Positions 44,749 through 55,804 of a stretch of DNA of 64,000 nucleotides are shown one piece after another. A program made the position numbers and the translations under genes. The DNA is taken from NCBI GenBank assembly GCA_029168955.1, contig JAPDOI010000150.1:62001-126000 (forward strand), written 5' to 3'. The stretch is from Aplectana chamaeleonis. Lineage: Eukaryota; Nematoda; Chromadorea; Rhabditida; Cosmocercidae. The notes below the pieces were generated by a model that saw only the letters and a list, made by a program, of their open reading frames with translations, was not told where the DNA came from and did not search any database. Numbering within the stretch: the first letter of the stretch is position 1; each line of letters starts with the position of its first letter.

Positions 44749-45510
44749 CTTTTCCTTACAAAGAGGTGGCTTTTGGTATCCGCTGCTGTTTCTGGATAGC
44801 GGTCTTGGCCTCGTTGGAGAGTTTCGGTGTTTTCTGTGTGGGGATGCGGTCCCCCTGAGGCATGAGTAGCAGGTAATTGTTTCTGTTGTGTCTTCCTTTT
44901 GTTTGTCTTTACATCAATTTTACCTCGTCCCTTGTGACGGAGCCTTTCCAGTATCTTGTTTTATCCCTGATTGCGCTCCTCCCATTGTTCATACCTTCGC
45001 ATTGGCTTCAGCGTTTCGGAGAAGTCTGCACTAAAAATTTCTACATCTTCCTGAGAGAACATTCAAAACTTCTACACGATCACAGCTCTTATCACTGATG
45101 ACACTAAGCAAAGCTTGCGATTTTATCCAATTTGTAACACCCAATCGTACGACTAACGACGGAATGCAACTGGACGATCGTTTGTAATGCAATATGCCCG
45201 GATCATACCTCTCGCGATTAATGACAGCGATAGGTACACGCCATGCCTATCGATAGGCATGAAAACATTGCTGTCGTGGCAAAATATGACCCCGGCCATA
45301 TACTACCAATTGATATATGTATGTACATGCACTGGCGTTTTTGAATCCGCGTTTGTAGCCAGGGCGTCAGGCGGGCGTTGTCCATCTTGACAACAGGTGG
45401 AACGTAAAAATGTTAGAAATTTAGAGGTTTTTTGGGGACCTAAAAACTTTGGACAAAAATTTTAAAAATCGGGGTCGCTTTCAGTCGCGTTTCCTTTCAG
45501 AAGAAACAGG
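44749..45510. other. Unassigned spacer with a perfect 20-bp palindrome
   Basis: CATGCCTATCGATAGGCATG at 45242-45261 is a perfect palindrome. A short hydrophobic frame at 44877-45098 has no family match that I recognise. Nothing else is supported. Confidence 0.35.
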
Positions 45511-46641
45511 TCTACAAGGGGAACCACAATAGGTCATAGTGACTATTCCAAATGAAATGTACTTTTCTAGAACCATTTTCGGACGAAAAGTCTGAATATG
45601 CTCCATCGCACGCTGCCTAGACCCACTCTGGAAAAGTGAAGATAGGCATTTTTTCTCTGATTTTCGTAACCCTATTGTACCTCTCTCCAAAACGCCTATT
45701 ATATTTTCGCAAATCCGGAAACGGACCTCATATTCGTGTTCAGCGCCCAAACCACTACCCCACTAAGCAAGGTTAGGGTTGATTAGGAACATTTTCCGAA
45801 ATTTTCGCAGACTAACAAGCGCTTTGGACTTGTACGGATTTTCAAAGTTGGGCGTTTATTTATACCAATTACAGAGGGCTCTAGAAGCGTTTTAGAAAAC
45901 ATATTTCAGATTTGACGAGAAATTCGCGCTGGGGGGTTAGTTTGGGATGCTGATCACAGAATCTAAGAGGTTCAATTATTGATTTTCCGAAGTTTTCGAC
46001 CGTATTCGTTCACAAGATTCCCATCGGGGGAGTATATTTAAATTGGCAAATGGCAAAGAGCTTTCGACGATTTCCGGGTTATTTCTTCTAGGGGTTATTT
46101 GGAGTGCTGAATCACGAGATCCTGATGTCAGTTGATATCGATTCTTGACAGCTTATGCGGTAGATTACGGTGGGTATACGGTAGTTTGGTCAAAGTCTCA
46201 GATTTCTCTCAAAGCTTTCTATGTGGGGTTATTTGGGGGTGCCATAGAATACGAATTTGAGTTGTCTATTTGTCCATTATCTAGGAATATTGAGGTAGGT
46301 TTTGCTCTCCTAAATGGCATGTTAGCTACCGTAACCTACAGTAAACCTTGAAATTTGGGCAAGCAAACCCCAGATTCGTGTTCAGCACCCCAGATTACCC
46401 CTAAATACAAGTTTTTAGCAAAATCAGGAAAAAAATTTTAAAACATCCTAAAAATTCCATAGGGGGTAGTAAGTACCCTTACTTTGCCGCGAAGCTTTAA
46501 AAATCGCTCATAACTTTTTTTAGAGTGGGTCTAGGCAGCTGCGATAGCCATATTTGGACTTTTCGTCCAAAAATGGTTCCAGAAAAGTACATTTCATTTG
46601 GAATGGTCACTATGACTTATTGTGGTTCCCTTGTAAGACGC
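45511..46641. mobile_element. 1.13 kb element with ~125-bp inverted ends
   Basis: TCTACAAGGGGAACCACAAT on the left and its complement on the right start long arms (about 45511-45645 and 46515-46641) through TCATTTGGAAT and GTCTAGGCAGC pieces. The interior contains the dispersed repeat also seen at 9130-9640. No transposase frame is evident. Confidence 0.7.
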
Positions 46642-47321
46642 AATGTAGGCCGATTGACTGTTGAAGTTGTGCTCGCCCCTTATTTATCGAGAAATTAAAG
46701 AATTAAGAAGCATCGAAATAATGAAGAAACTTCACAAGCACTCAACTATACTTAAAAGAGGTGAGGTTCAAAGAGGCTTTCCAACATCCTGATCACAGTT
46801 GGTTTCAAGAAGAAAGCCTGATTCGCTCTGCAAATCTAAGACCGACGATCGCGGGAGGAAACGAAATCTGAGGCCGACGATTGCGGGAGGTAACGCAGCG
46901 TGTAACGAAGAAAAAAGTGCAGCAAAGCTATTCAGAAGCCAAACCTGGCATACTGGTCCAGAGATTACTCGACTATGGCGACTGAATTGAGATTACTGGC
47001 GATCAAGTGCGCCGGGACCTTTCCTTCTAGAGGTATCACCGTCCATTCGCTAGAATTGATGACGCCAGCGGAAGGAAGATTCCGGATTCCATATACGTGA
47101 CATACCTCCGCGCCAGCTTTCCATTCACTCAATCTAAACAAAATTCCCCACTCTGGAGGTCACGTATGCCTCGACTGGCTGCTCAAATACTCTTTCACCA
47201 ACAGAATGGGGTCTCTATAACAAATCCGTATTTAGACGCCTTCGTGAGTCCGTCTTCATCGATGACCTCTCTCCAACAAGGAGCTTGGTCTAGTCATACT
47301 TGCTTGCGAAGGCTGCATATG

Positions 47322-47329
47322 TATAAAAG
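47322..47329 (+). promoter_or_regulatory. TATA box of the duplicated protease gene
   Basis: TATAAAAG lies about 150 bases before the ATG at 47472, in the same context (TGCTYGCGAAG upstream) as the weaker TTTAAAAG of copy 1. An acceptor-type TTTGCAG precedes the ATG directly, as in copy 1. Confidence 0.5.
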
Positions 47330-47471
47330 GATTGATCGAGCCTTTCGCTCAGTCTCGCAAACTTTCATTCCATTCTCAGAACTTCAAGTCTTTTAAGCTC
47401 TTAATTGTGTCTTTTTCTCTGCTAAGGAGTTCTGCCACTTCTTCCTTGCTTCACATCTAATCTGTTTGCAG

Positions 47472-47577
47472 ATGCGGATCCTGTTCTTGCTCGGAGTAGT
47501 CTGCATTGTTGACGCTGATAATGTGACAAAAGCTGAAAATGAAGCTATAGATCGGGAATGTGGTAAACGCTTTCTGA
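47472..47577 (+). CDS. Duplicated protease exon 1: signal peptide
   Basis: It codes for 35 residues plus one base, opening MRILFLLGVVCIVDADN, with the same length, phase and donor position as exon 1 of the upstream gene. Most differences are single substitutions (for example IKRDCGKRSL versus IDREC GKRFL). The frame and GTAAGT donor are intact, so this copy was or is under coding constraint. Confidence 0.75.
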
Positions 47578-47597
47578 GTAAGTAGCACTGACTCATC

Positions 47598-48063
47598 TTA
47601 AAGGCAGTGTTAACGATAAATTTCACTTCCGATATCATCACGGTTTACGGACGGTCTGGTGCCCTATATAGCAAGGCATGCTTAAAAAGGACACGAAAGA
47701 CGCGTTTTTGAGCCAAAATAGGCCCTCCCTTGTTTACGTTGGGCATGATTTTGAGCGTGGAGTAGAATTCGAGCGCTGGAAGGATGATACCTATCAGTGA
47801 AACGAAGCGATCAGCTCACTTATCAGCACTTCCTTCACTTGATCATTCCTGTAATCTGAGTCTTCATTTGTTCATTTCGTGGGGGCGGATCTGGGGCACC
47901 AGGCGTGTCTGGGGCACCAAAACGCTTTTTTGCAGCCGTTATTTTGCCGCTCCTGGCTCGTTTTCTACCGTTTTTTTTCCACACTGGGAGCCTAGGATCC
48001 TTCTCGCCTATCATTTCCCTGTGGAAAGTCACCGAGGATGATCATCGTGAAAGCTGCCTTTAA
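47598..48063 (+). mobile_element. TTAA-flanked MITE in intron 1 of the copy
   Basis: TTAAAGGCAGTGTTAACGAT and ATCGTGAAAGCTGCCTTTAA enclose 466 bases. It starts 21 bases after exon 1 and is absent at the corresponding place in the upstream gene. The interior is GC-richer, with a duplicated GGGGCACC motif. Confidence 0.8.
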
Positions 48064-48179
48064 AGAGAGGAAGACGAATTCAGTAGTCCACACGAAAAAA
48101 TAATAACGAAAATTTGCGCGGGCACTGCCCATTAGATTGCACACTTGGCACACGCAGATACAACGAAAATGTTTATTCG

Positions 48180-48735
48180 TTAAAGGCAGTGGTCACGATG
48201 AAAAACGTTATCGAAAAAACTACAAAAATCAGCTTAGATCAAAAACAGCTGAAAAACTATGAAGGTAGCGCGGTGAAAAACGGTCTACAAATAGAGTTTC
48301 TAGGGCCCAAAGAAGCTAGTTCGTGCACACGTGCACAGCGATGACGAAACAGATCGCAGTCTCATGCCGAGCAGTCAAAAATCATCGACATTCAGAGGAC
48401 GAAATAAATGCAAATTTAACGAATAAAAACAGTTGAATAATGAAAGCATCACTTCAGTCAATGTTTTTGACTAGATGTGTACATAAATTCGAAGGTTCAT
48501 TTATTGACATTCAATTTCAAGCTAGCTGATGTTCTTGATATAAGAGGTCATCGATGCCGATGATGTGGAGAGGGCTCGTCCACCATCAAAAGACAAGAAA
48601 GTTCAGGTTTCAAATTCGGCCCAAAACAGTGGTTTTTTCGCGATTTTTTCTTATAGGTCCTACTACTCGAGACCCAGGAAAAGATTTGGGGAGAAAAAGA
48701 CGACAAGCATATTTGATCGCGACCACTGCCTTTAA
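48180..48735 (+). mobile_element. TTAA-flanked MITE, family A, best copy
   Basis: TTAAAGGCAGTGGTCACGAT opens it, and GATCGCGACCACTGCCTTTAA closes it without its last base beyond the TTAA. It is 556 bases long and colinear with 9641-10182 and, inverted, 6453-7004. It is the second element inserted in intron 1 of the duplicated gene. Confidence 0.85.
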
Positions 48736-49856
48736 AATACCATCTTCGTTCACCAGAACTCGATTGAAAATTGATTAGGAACCTGTGTACTTGACTCAAA
48801 ACTCTGACAGTCCGGCTTCAACAATGATCTTCTCAACATGTACCTATATCAGAAGCCCTACTCCTGGTGCTAGAGCGTGGATTCGGAGGCAGGGTGACGA
48901 CAAAGAGCCGAGCCCGCTGCTTTGCATCTCAAATCTCATTGGGGACCTCTCCGTTCGTGTTCGCAGCAAGCCCCCTCCAATGGCCGATTTTCTGCGTAAT
49001 ATCGTTAGCCATGTCGATACCACAGCCTGGTAGACATGTCCAGTGTTTCCGAAAGATTGCCATGAAGAAGCGATTTTTCGCTGTAACTCCACTGATTTCT
49101 CAAACTTGCGACTTTTTATGTTCATATCTAGACAGATGGGAGTACTCGCTCAATCCGAATAGTCCAGGATATCGTTGAGGTCTTCGTGTTTTTTTCTTCT
49201 AATAAGCGTAACATCGAGTGCAAAATCTAATTGTGTTCTTCCAAACAGGCTTTTTGGTTTCATGCACACAGACCAAGGTTAGACTAAAAGCAAGATCGCT
49301 ACCCGTGAATTGCTACAATTGCCACACCACTGCTGTCAGAACTGATTAAACGTGCTGCTTGCCGGTAAGTCGAGTATCCGGACTCTCACACTTCAGCTCC
49401 AGTAAATTCCAAAAGCGCACGGACGCCCATGTTGTGTCGCGATTTCACAGTACATTGGCTATTAGTCGGAATGAAGAATAAGAGACAAACATGTTGAACT
49501 TCTAAGGAGGTTCGCAGAAAAGGAACTTCAAAGTGAGCATCACGTACTGGTTGCACGCGTCTTCCAAGTCGATGAGAAAGCAGAGCGGTGGGGTCATATA
49601 AACAGTCACCTGCGCCAACTATCATTTGTGAGGATACCACTTGGTATTGAAGCAGCTTCCCAGTCTCTTAAGCCTCACACCAGCCAACGGGGGCATATGT
49701 AGTTCAAGTCCTGTGCTTCAAAAGTCATAGCCAAGATTGAGCCATTTGGGGTAGGTATGAAGACAGCTGCTCCCGCGTTTTTGCATATAATTTGTTTTCC
49801 TGTCATATTATGTCACAGGTAAATTTTAAACTTGCACGAGACCTAATGTAATTTAG

Positions 49857-49952
49857 GTTCATCTGGAGCACGACGGCCAAGGAGATCAATGGGAGGAACG
49901 ATCGTTAGCCCAGGCGAATACCCATGGATGGTTCTATTACAATCAAAAGAAC
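49857..49952 (+). CDS. Duplicated protease exon 2
   Basis: It codes for RRSMGGTIVSPGEYPWMV and flanks, phase 1 to phase 1, with a TTTAG acceptor and GTGAG donor as in the upstream gene. It is three bases shorter than 3217-3315. No exon with the His, Asp or Ser motif was found in the 14 kb that follow, so the copy is either truncated or continues past the window. Confidence 0.75.
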
Positions 49953-50211
49953 GTGAGAAGTTAATTTCGCCCAAGAACTTATCCATACAGTGGGACGAAA
50001 CAGAAGAGTCTGTTTTATCACTTGAACAGCTTGTTCTATCGCCGTGCAGCCAAAAACCAATTTCTTCCTGTGCAGCAAAAACATGTATTCTCTATTGAAG
50101 CGAAAATTACCCCGGTCAATCGCGTGCGCGTGCTTGCGCATTCCCTTTTTCACCAACACTCAATCGTTGCCTCTCCCCTTGCTCCGAATACGCACTGAAA
50201 GCCCCCTTCTC

Positions 50212-51950
50212 TGAGCAATATTGCCGCGACTCCTCCGCGACTGCCCCGGGTCTCTACCGCGATCCTAGACTGCCCAAGCGACTCCCCGCGATCCTTGACT
50301 CTTTCGCGACTCTGCCGCGACTCTTCCGGGACTTCCGCGCCCTCTTCTTGTAGGAAGCTTCCGCGACTCTACCGCGCCTCCCCCGCGACTCTACGGCTAT
50401 GTCGTCGTATCGATTAAACTCCTGGCGTTCACTCCTATCAATTTCCTCTTTAACGCCCAGCGAGCTGTCGCTGTAATGCCTTCTCTCCTGTTGCAATATC
50501 CTCTCTGAATCCAACTCATTTATAACAATTTGATTGATTCGACCCACCATTTTGAGGCCATCAGCTGTTGAAGAACTCCTAGCCGTCCATTCACTCCATC
50601 ACATTATCAGAACCAGTATGCGTCCACGTACAGTTTAGCTGAGTAACCTTCGAGCTAAGCTTTCTCATGCACATAATACTTGAAGTTCTGAGTGTTTTCC
50701 CTGATCTATGCATTCATTCCTCTGTTCATTGTCATCACCATAAGTCAAGGTCTAGCAGACCGTTTTTGTGTACATCTAAAGAGCTGTGTCCATCCATCAT
50801 GATCACCAACTTTTTTTCAAAAAATGTCGAAACTTTTTCCCCCCGAAATGGATAAATTTTTCTACGATTTCTGGAATTGAAATTTCCCACAAATAAATTG
50901 GAAATTTCATACAATTTTTGTATTTACCAACATTTATACGTAATTGCCTCTTACGGTTTTTACAGTGTTTCACGCAACTTGAATCTAAAAATCGTAAGAA
51001 GACTGGAAACGTAATACAATAAAACGTTCTTTGAATTCCAGGCTCATAGCTGAGAAATCTGATAATGAACATATCAGCGCAAAACCTCTAAAACTATTGT
51101 TTCTGTGCAGCGTTGCCGCCTTTTTCAGCCAATGACTTGCCTTGGAGACAACACGTTAGGAGCTTTTCTTGATTAAAGATGGGGCACATATTAGGAATTT
51201 GATTACGCTCTATATCATCAAAATAACCGTATTTCTCATATATTCATGTACATGCTTTCTGTTAGGTTTTAGTTGAACCTTCTTGGGTCAAGAGCTTAAA
51301 TATGTTTGGCTTATCGAACCAGGGTAAATGGTAGCGGTGTGCTCGGTCCGTGAGATGTGCCCCACATTTGAAATCGGTGCGGCGCCCTCCCATCGAGGTT
51401 GTGACTTTTAAGGCGCAGAAGACCCTCAGCTATGAATTTTGTGATTTTCAGTTGATTGTGTAGTAGACCTCTCTTGTATAACACGTGTCAAGCGCGAGAT
51501 CTCAATTCCTCGAAACAAGCGAGATATGAGGGACCACTGGCGCGACCCTCGGCTCACCACCACGACCACTCCACCTTCTTGAATTTCCTACCCGATAACC
51601 GCTCGATGGATGTTTGAATTTCGAGGACATTCTGCGATTTTAGATATCCATGTGATCAGCGTGTGATTCACTCCAGGATAAGCATAAGATTTGAAAAATA
51701 GTTATTAGGGTGTTCTGTGCCTTTAACCCTTCGTGTGAACCAATTTGAGTGGATGCGCAACTTCCAGGATAAAATCAATTAGCGGGACTGTAATTAGTTC
51801 TCGACTCAGATTTCCAGAGGGTATAATTAACTCCATCGACTCAGAATCTCTCGCACACTCCGCACAACGACCAGATCGCCGCAACGATCTGTGCCTTTAC
51901 TTCTTCTTCTGCAATCTCAAAGTGGTTTTCTGTCATAGGTTGAGAACTGG
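50212..51950. other. Region after the duplication: CCGCGACTC tract and unassigned sequence
   Basis: 50220-50400 is an irregular array of CCGCGACTC / CCGCGACTCTNC motifs related in composition to the 57.8 kb tract. 51475-51502 holds the TGTATAACACGTGTCAAG dispersed repeat. The remainder has no recognisable gene, and no third protease exon was found. Confidence 0.45.
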
Positions 51951-52014
51951 TCGGCCTTCACAGGATTCGTCCAAGGTCCATTGTAGTTAAGGAGGTAGGT
52001 CTCTCAAACTTACA

Positions 52015-52598
52015 CATGAACGCGCGCCGTGTCGTGTCCGGGAGCACCACAGTCCGGGCATGCGCCTGGTCGGCTGCTGTCGATCTTGTTGACGTGAGAC
52101 ATGAGCAGAATAGAGTTACCACAGCGCAGCGAGGCAGGAGCACATCTTTCTCGCCTGCCGACTTGAGGCTCGGACTCACTAAACCCGAGGCGGCACTGCT
52201 CCTAAGATAAGGTTCACAGCCGCCTTCTCCAGATATCCTCGAACAAGCTGCGCGTGCTCCTTACGCAGAAGACGAAGCCTTTCCATGTTGGAGTCGGCCC
52301 ATCTCTGGGCATCAACTTTACGAGGAGCATCTGCGAACGGCGTCCTAGACCTCTCTCTAATGGACTTCATGACTCTCTTTGTCGGATTATTCGGCTGTCT
52401 CAGAACAATAATATACATCTGCTGTGCCTGGAGTTCACAATGCTTCTTAACCGGCAGTATGCAGGCCTCTGCGTCAAGATGTTGTATTGGGGAGCTCCTT
52501 GCAGAACCGGTAGCAATTTTAAGCGCAGTTTTTCTGTACACGCTGCAGCTTATTCCAGGAGCTGTCTGACACCAGGTGCTGCCACACTGGTGCCGCAT
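52015..52598 (-). pseudogene. Retrotransposon C-terminal region
   Basis: The frame after the RT reads W-x5-Q-AP-like and RERSRTPFADAPRK segments, then, after a shift, LRCGNSILLMSHVNKID and ACPDCGAPGHDTARVHV. The C-x2-C...H arrangement resembles the Cys/His C-terminal motif of CR1/Jockey-type elements. Frame breaks lie near 52180. Confidence 0.6.
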
Positions 52599-52611
52599 AT
52601 TCCAGAGCCGG

Positions 52612-53930
52612 CTAAAGTATTGCTCTGTAGGTTCTCAATATAGTCTCTCGCCTGTTTCCCCATGATATTCCTCCGAGAACTCTCAAGATATTAAGCCTAG
52701 CCCTGATGACGGTTTGCTTCTGTTCCGCGTTTTTGTGGAACTTCAGTGACGGATCAAGAATAAGGCCAAGAAGCTTGAGGAATTTTGCTGCTGGCAACAG
52801 GTCACCATCCCATTTGACATCTGGGTGGGCACTGTGTTCCTTGGTGTTTGTTGTGAACACTGAAACAGAGGATTTTGCACCAGAGACTGTGAGCATCATT
52901 TTATCGAGGAAGAGCTTCAACTCGACGAGATAGGCGCTGATCTTGTTAGCGGCTATTTGCAGGTCACGGTCCTGGCACATGATGGTGATGTCGTCGGCAT
53001 ACATAACAATCTATACATCATTGGGAGGCTCGGGGATGTCCTCAAGATACAGGCTAAATAGGGCAGGGGACAACACTCCGCCTTGCGGAACACCGGCTGC
53101 TATTGGAATGCTATCGGATACGTGATTCTGGAACAGAACCTTAGCCCGGCGGCCTTTCGTGAATGATGGTAGCGACGACTTGAGCAGTTTCTCGGACAGC
53201 AGTTCCAAGTTAACAGAGTCAAACGCTTTGCTCAGGTCGAGGGCGACGGCCACCGTTCTCAGGGGCTTTCTCATGTTGAACCCATCGATCGCGTGTGCCT
53301 CACGATCTCCAATAGAGCAGTAGTAGAGTGAAGTTTCCTAAACCCATGCTGATGCTGCTGTCGCTCATTTTGACTCAGCCAGGTCCGTCACGATCAGCTT
53401 TTCAGCTAATTTGGAGACGGGCGATAACAGGCCAATTGGTCGAAAGCCTTTTGCCGTGCTTTGGGACTTGCCTGGCTTTGGCAACCGTATCACATTGGCT
53501 GTCTTCCAAGCTTGGGGTAGAATGCAGGTCCGGTAAGAAGTGTTAATGATATTTGCAAGCATCGATGGAAGTTCTGTGGGAACCATCTTCAGGATGGCTG
53601 GGGAGATACCGTCAGGTCCGATAGCCTTCGAATTCTGCATTACTTTGATGGCCTTTTCCACTTTGGTGAGAGTAAAGGCCTCAGAAGCACTGATGAGCGG
53701 CAACCGGTTCAGCTCTCTGGCCTTGACTCTGTTTTGAACGCCTCGCTTGGTACGTGTGATGAAAAAATTCTTGCCGAGTACGTAAGCAGCTGCTTTCCCT
53801 AATTTGAAGACGTGCTCCTCGAACTCAATAGCGGAGCTCATCGAGGGAGCTGACTTGCCGGAAATTTTCCTAAATACTTTCCACGTCGTAGTTCCGTCCG
53901 GCTTGAAATTCAGCTTTTCAGTGAACTTCT
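52612..53930 (-). pseudogene. Retrotransposon reverse transcriptase domain
   Basis: Blocks in order are AIGPDGISPAILK, NVIRLPKPGK, GFRPIGLLSP, ALDLSKAFDSV, AGVPQGGVLSPALFSLY and MYADDITIMC, which carry the canonical RT motifs including the catalytic FDS-type and YADD aspartates. The frame changes near 53274-53365 and 53004. The thumb-side segment VKWDGDLLPAAKFLKLLGL follows. This is an intact-looking catalytic core in a broken frame. Confidence 0.85.
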
Positions 53931-54156
53931 CCCATCACTCCTTCTGGTTCTTATCCAGATCTTTCTAGATCTCATTATCCAGCACAGCAATCTCCGGGTC
54001 TAGATGGTCTGCTGCTCTCTTCTCATCTCTGATTCTCATCTTCTGCAGTATTGCCCTGCTGACATTTGGAAAAAAGGTCTTGACACGACCCTCAGGAATT
54101 GTTGCTTTATGGCCTTGCGGATGGCACTTGCTAGATGGCGCTCTTTCTGATGCTCA

Positions 54157-54776
54157 TCACCATTCCATGTCGACCGCATGGCGGATTGCAACATCTCTGA
54201 ACAGGGTCCAGTCTGCTAGGCCTAAATTTAGATAAGTACGATGACGAAAACCAAAGTAACGGGCAAGAGAGTCAGAGAGATCAATACAGACAGAGACGGG
54301 AATGTGATCACTGGAGAGAATTGTGGATGTGGACCACGTGAAAGCATTAGAAAGATCGGATGACACAAGAGAGATATCTGGGCTAGAAGGTCGGCCGTGG
54401 GCATTGAGACGAGTCAGCTGGTCATCGTTGAGGATAACCAGGTCACACTCCTCAGCCTATTCTTCGACATCATTCCCTCTGGCGTCAGAATCAAGAGCAG
54501 AACAGAACGTGTGAGCATTGAAGTCACAAGCAAAGACAGTTGAAGGGGAGAGTGAGCCGTCGTGCAACTGCTTAAGGAGGGGTATGTGGTTGTAAGACGG
54601 GGACAAGATGTTATAGGAGGAATATAAATGTTGAATAGAGATAAAGATGTTTTGAGGGGGAAGTGGACAGGAATGTACTCGAGAGTACCGTCCTTTGGAG
54701 TATTAGGGATATGATGACAAGGTAAGGCAGACTGCACAAAAGTAGAAACTACGCCCTCAAGAGCAGACCTTGGCAT
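54157..54776 (-). pseudogene. Retrotransposon endonuclease, distal part
   Basis: Two frames cover this part. LFNIYIPP fits the Y-x-P endonuclease motif. A later frame has SSDLSNAFTWSTS and SSDHIPVSVCIDL, where SSDHIPV is the terminal SDH motif. The order is correct for an APE-like nuclease, but a shift separates the pieces. Confidence 0.7.
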
Positions 54777-55279
54777 GTGATAGGCGGTGTATCCCAGAAT
54801 TTTAGGCTGGGAATAAGTGGTAGAAGGAGAGAGCTTGGTTTTTGAACCATGATAACATCCTTGTGATGAGAACGTGCGAATAGAGAGAGTTCAGACAACT
54901 TGTTGCGAAGGCCGTTGAGATTAATGTGAACAATGGAGAGGGGGCGGTTGGTAATTGAGGAATCAGAGTTGCTGGGGGCAGAGCATAGAACACAACGAAA
55001 GGATGCGTCATGGTGCCTCACAGAACTGAGGCCCGAACAGGAGATATGCACCCACCTTTGGCATCCGAAGCACTGGACACTTGTTTTATGCCAGGTAACA
55101 TCCTTGCTGCAGGTCGCACATGGATACCTCTGCGCTGGACCTGGATTCCTATCGACGCCGGCCCTTTGTAATAAAATTCTCAGGAGAGCTGCGGCCGACT
55201 GGCACCTCTCCCATGACAAAAACCCTCTTCTTGGAGGGGTTGAAGTCGGTTTGCACGTAGGCGGTCTTCTTTCGTCCAC
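54749..55279 (-). pseudogene. Retrotransposon N-terminus: PHD-type finger and endonuclease start
   Basis: Near residue 40 the frame has GVDRNPGP, then YPCATC, VQCFGCQRWVHISC and FRCVLC. This gives a C4HC3 zinc-binding pattern (C-x2-C, C-x2-C-x4-H-x2-C, C-x2-C). SIVHINLNGLRNKLSEL then starts the endonuclease (the catalytic Asn of the IN-x-NG motif is visible). The reading frame then degenerates in the VMVQ region, where the catalytic Glu should be. Confidence 0.8.
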
Positions 55280-55530
55280 ACTGCCACGGCACGAACGTAC
55301 GACATCTCATCTGTGCTTTCATATCCCACATAGAGGAGGGTGAGTAGAGCCATTGGCATTGATTGGAATGGGACGCTCCTAATCGCTCAGCGATAGGCAA
55401 AGATACGGGCAAAGAAAAAACTTTGCGACGCGGATTCTTTTTTCAAATGCATCCAGGACGCTTATAAACAGGCACTCCCGGCTGTACAGCCTGAAAAGCG
55501 GAAACATCATCTACTCAGAGTTCACGCAAG

Positions 55531-55655
55531 AATTTTAATCTGATGAATGGACGGGGCTGCGACGGTAGATCACTCCGCGCGAATCGAAACCCCATTCTCC
55601 AGTGAGGCCGCCAACCCCGCACGTTCAGCCGCCTGGTCCATGTGTCAGACTTAAT
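55531..55655 (+). mobile_element. TTTTAGTCTGATG MITE, copy 2
   Basis: It matches 19409-19533 and 60711-60833 across GAATCGAAACCCCATTCTCC and the AACCCCGCACG block. The ends are AATTTTAATCTGATG and TGTGTCAGACTTAA. It separates the two retrotransposon remnants. Confidence 0.7.
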
Positions 55656-55804
55656 CGAAAACGGAAACCATACAACGAGGTGAGTGCTCTCCGAACGGCA
55701 GGAAACTTTGTGGAGGAAAAGCGTCTGAGGAGGAGGTTGCGTCCGCAGCTTCAGTGCGGTGGCGAACGAGAGTGCACGTGTAGAGCTGTGGAGCTGGAGA
55801 TGGC

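Larger units (their letters stand above)
46740..50211 (+). repeat. Segmental duplication of the protease 5' half
   Basis: The segment is colinear with about 945-3570: upstream region, TATA area, exon 1, intron 1 blocks, exon 2 and the first part of intron 2 (CGCGTGCGYGTGCTTG, CTCCGAAYACGCAC). Divergence is substantial, with many substitutions and indels, so it is not recent. The second copy gained two TTAA MITEs in intron 1. Similarity stops where the first copy has its 3572 MITE. Confidence 0.8.
51990..55330 (-). mobile_element. PHD-finger non-LTR retrotransposon, broken
   Basis: Read on the - strand it contains in order an NPGP motif, a Cys/His finger, an APE-type endonuclease, a reverse transcriptase with YADD, and a Cys-rich C-terminus. 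That order and the finger fit CR1/Jockey-group elements. Frameshifts and stops separate at least six blocks, so it is dead. The 3' end near 51990 is approximate, and no poly-A or short tandem tail was identified. Confidence 0.8.

Noticed and set aside
52254..52643. 129-codon + strand frame
   Set aside because: It is antisense to the C-terminal part of the non-LTR retrotransposon, which explains the sequence better.
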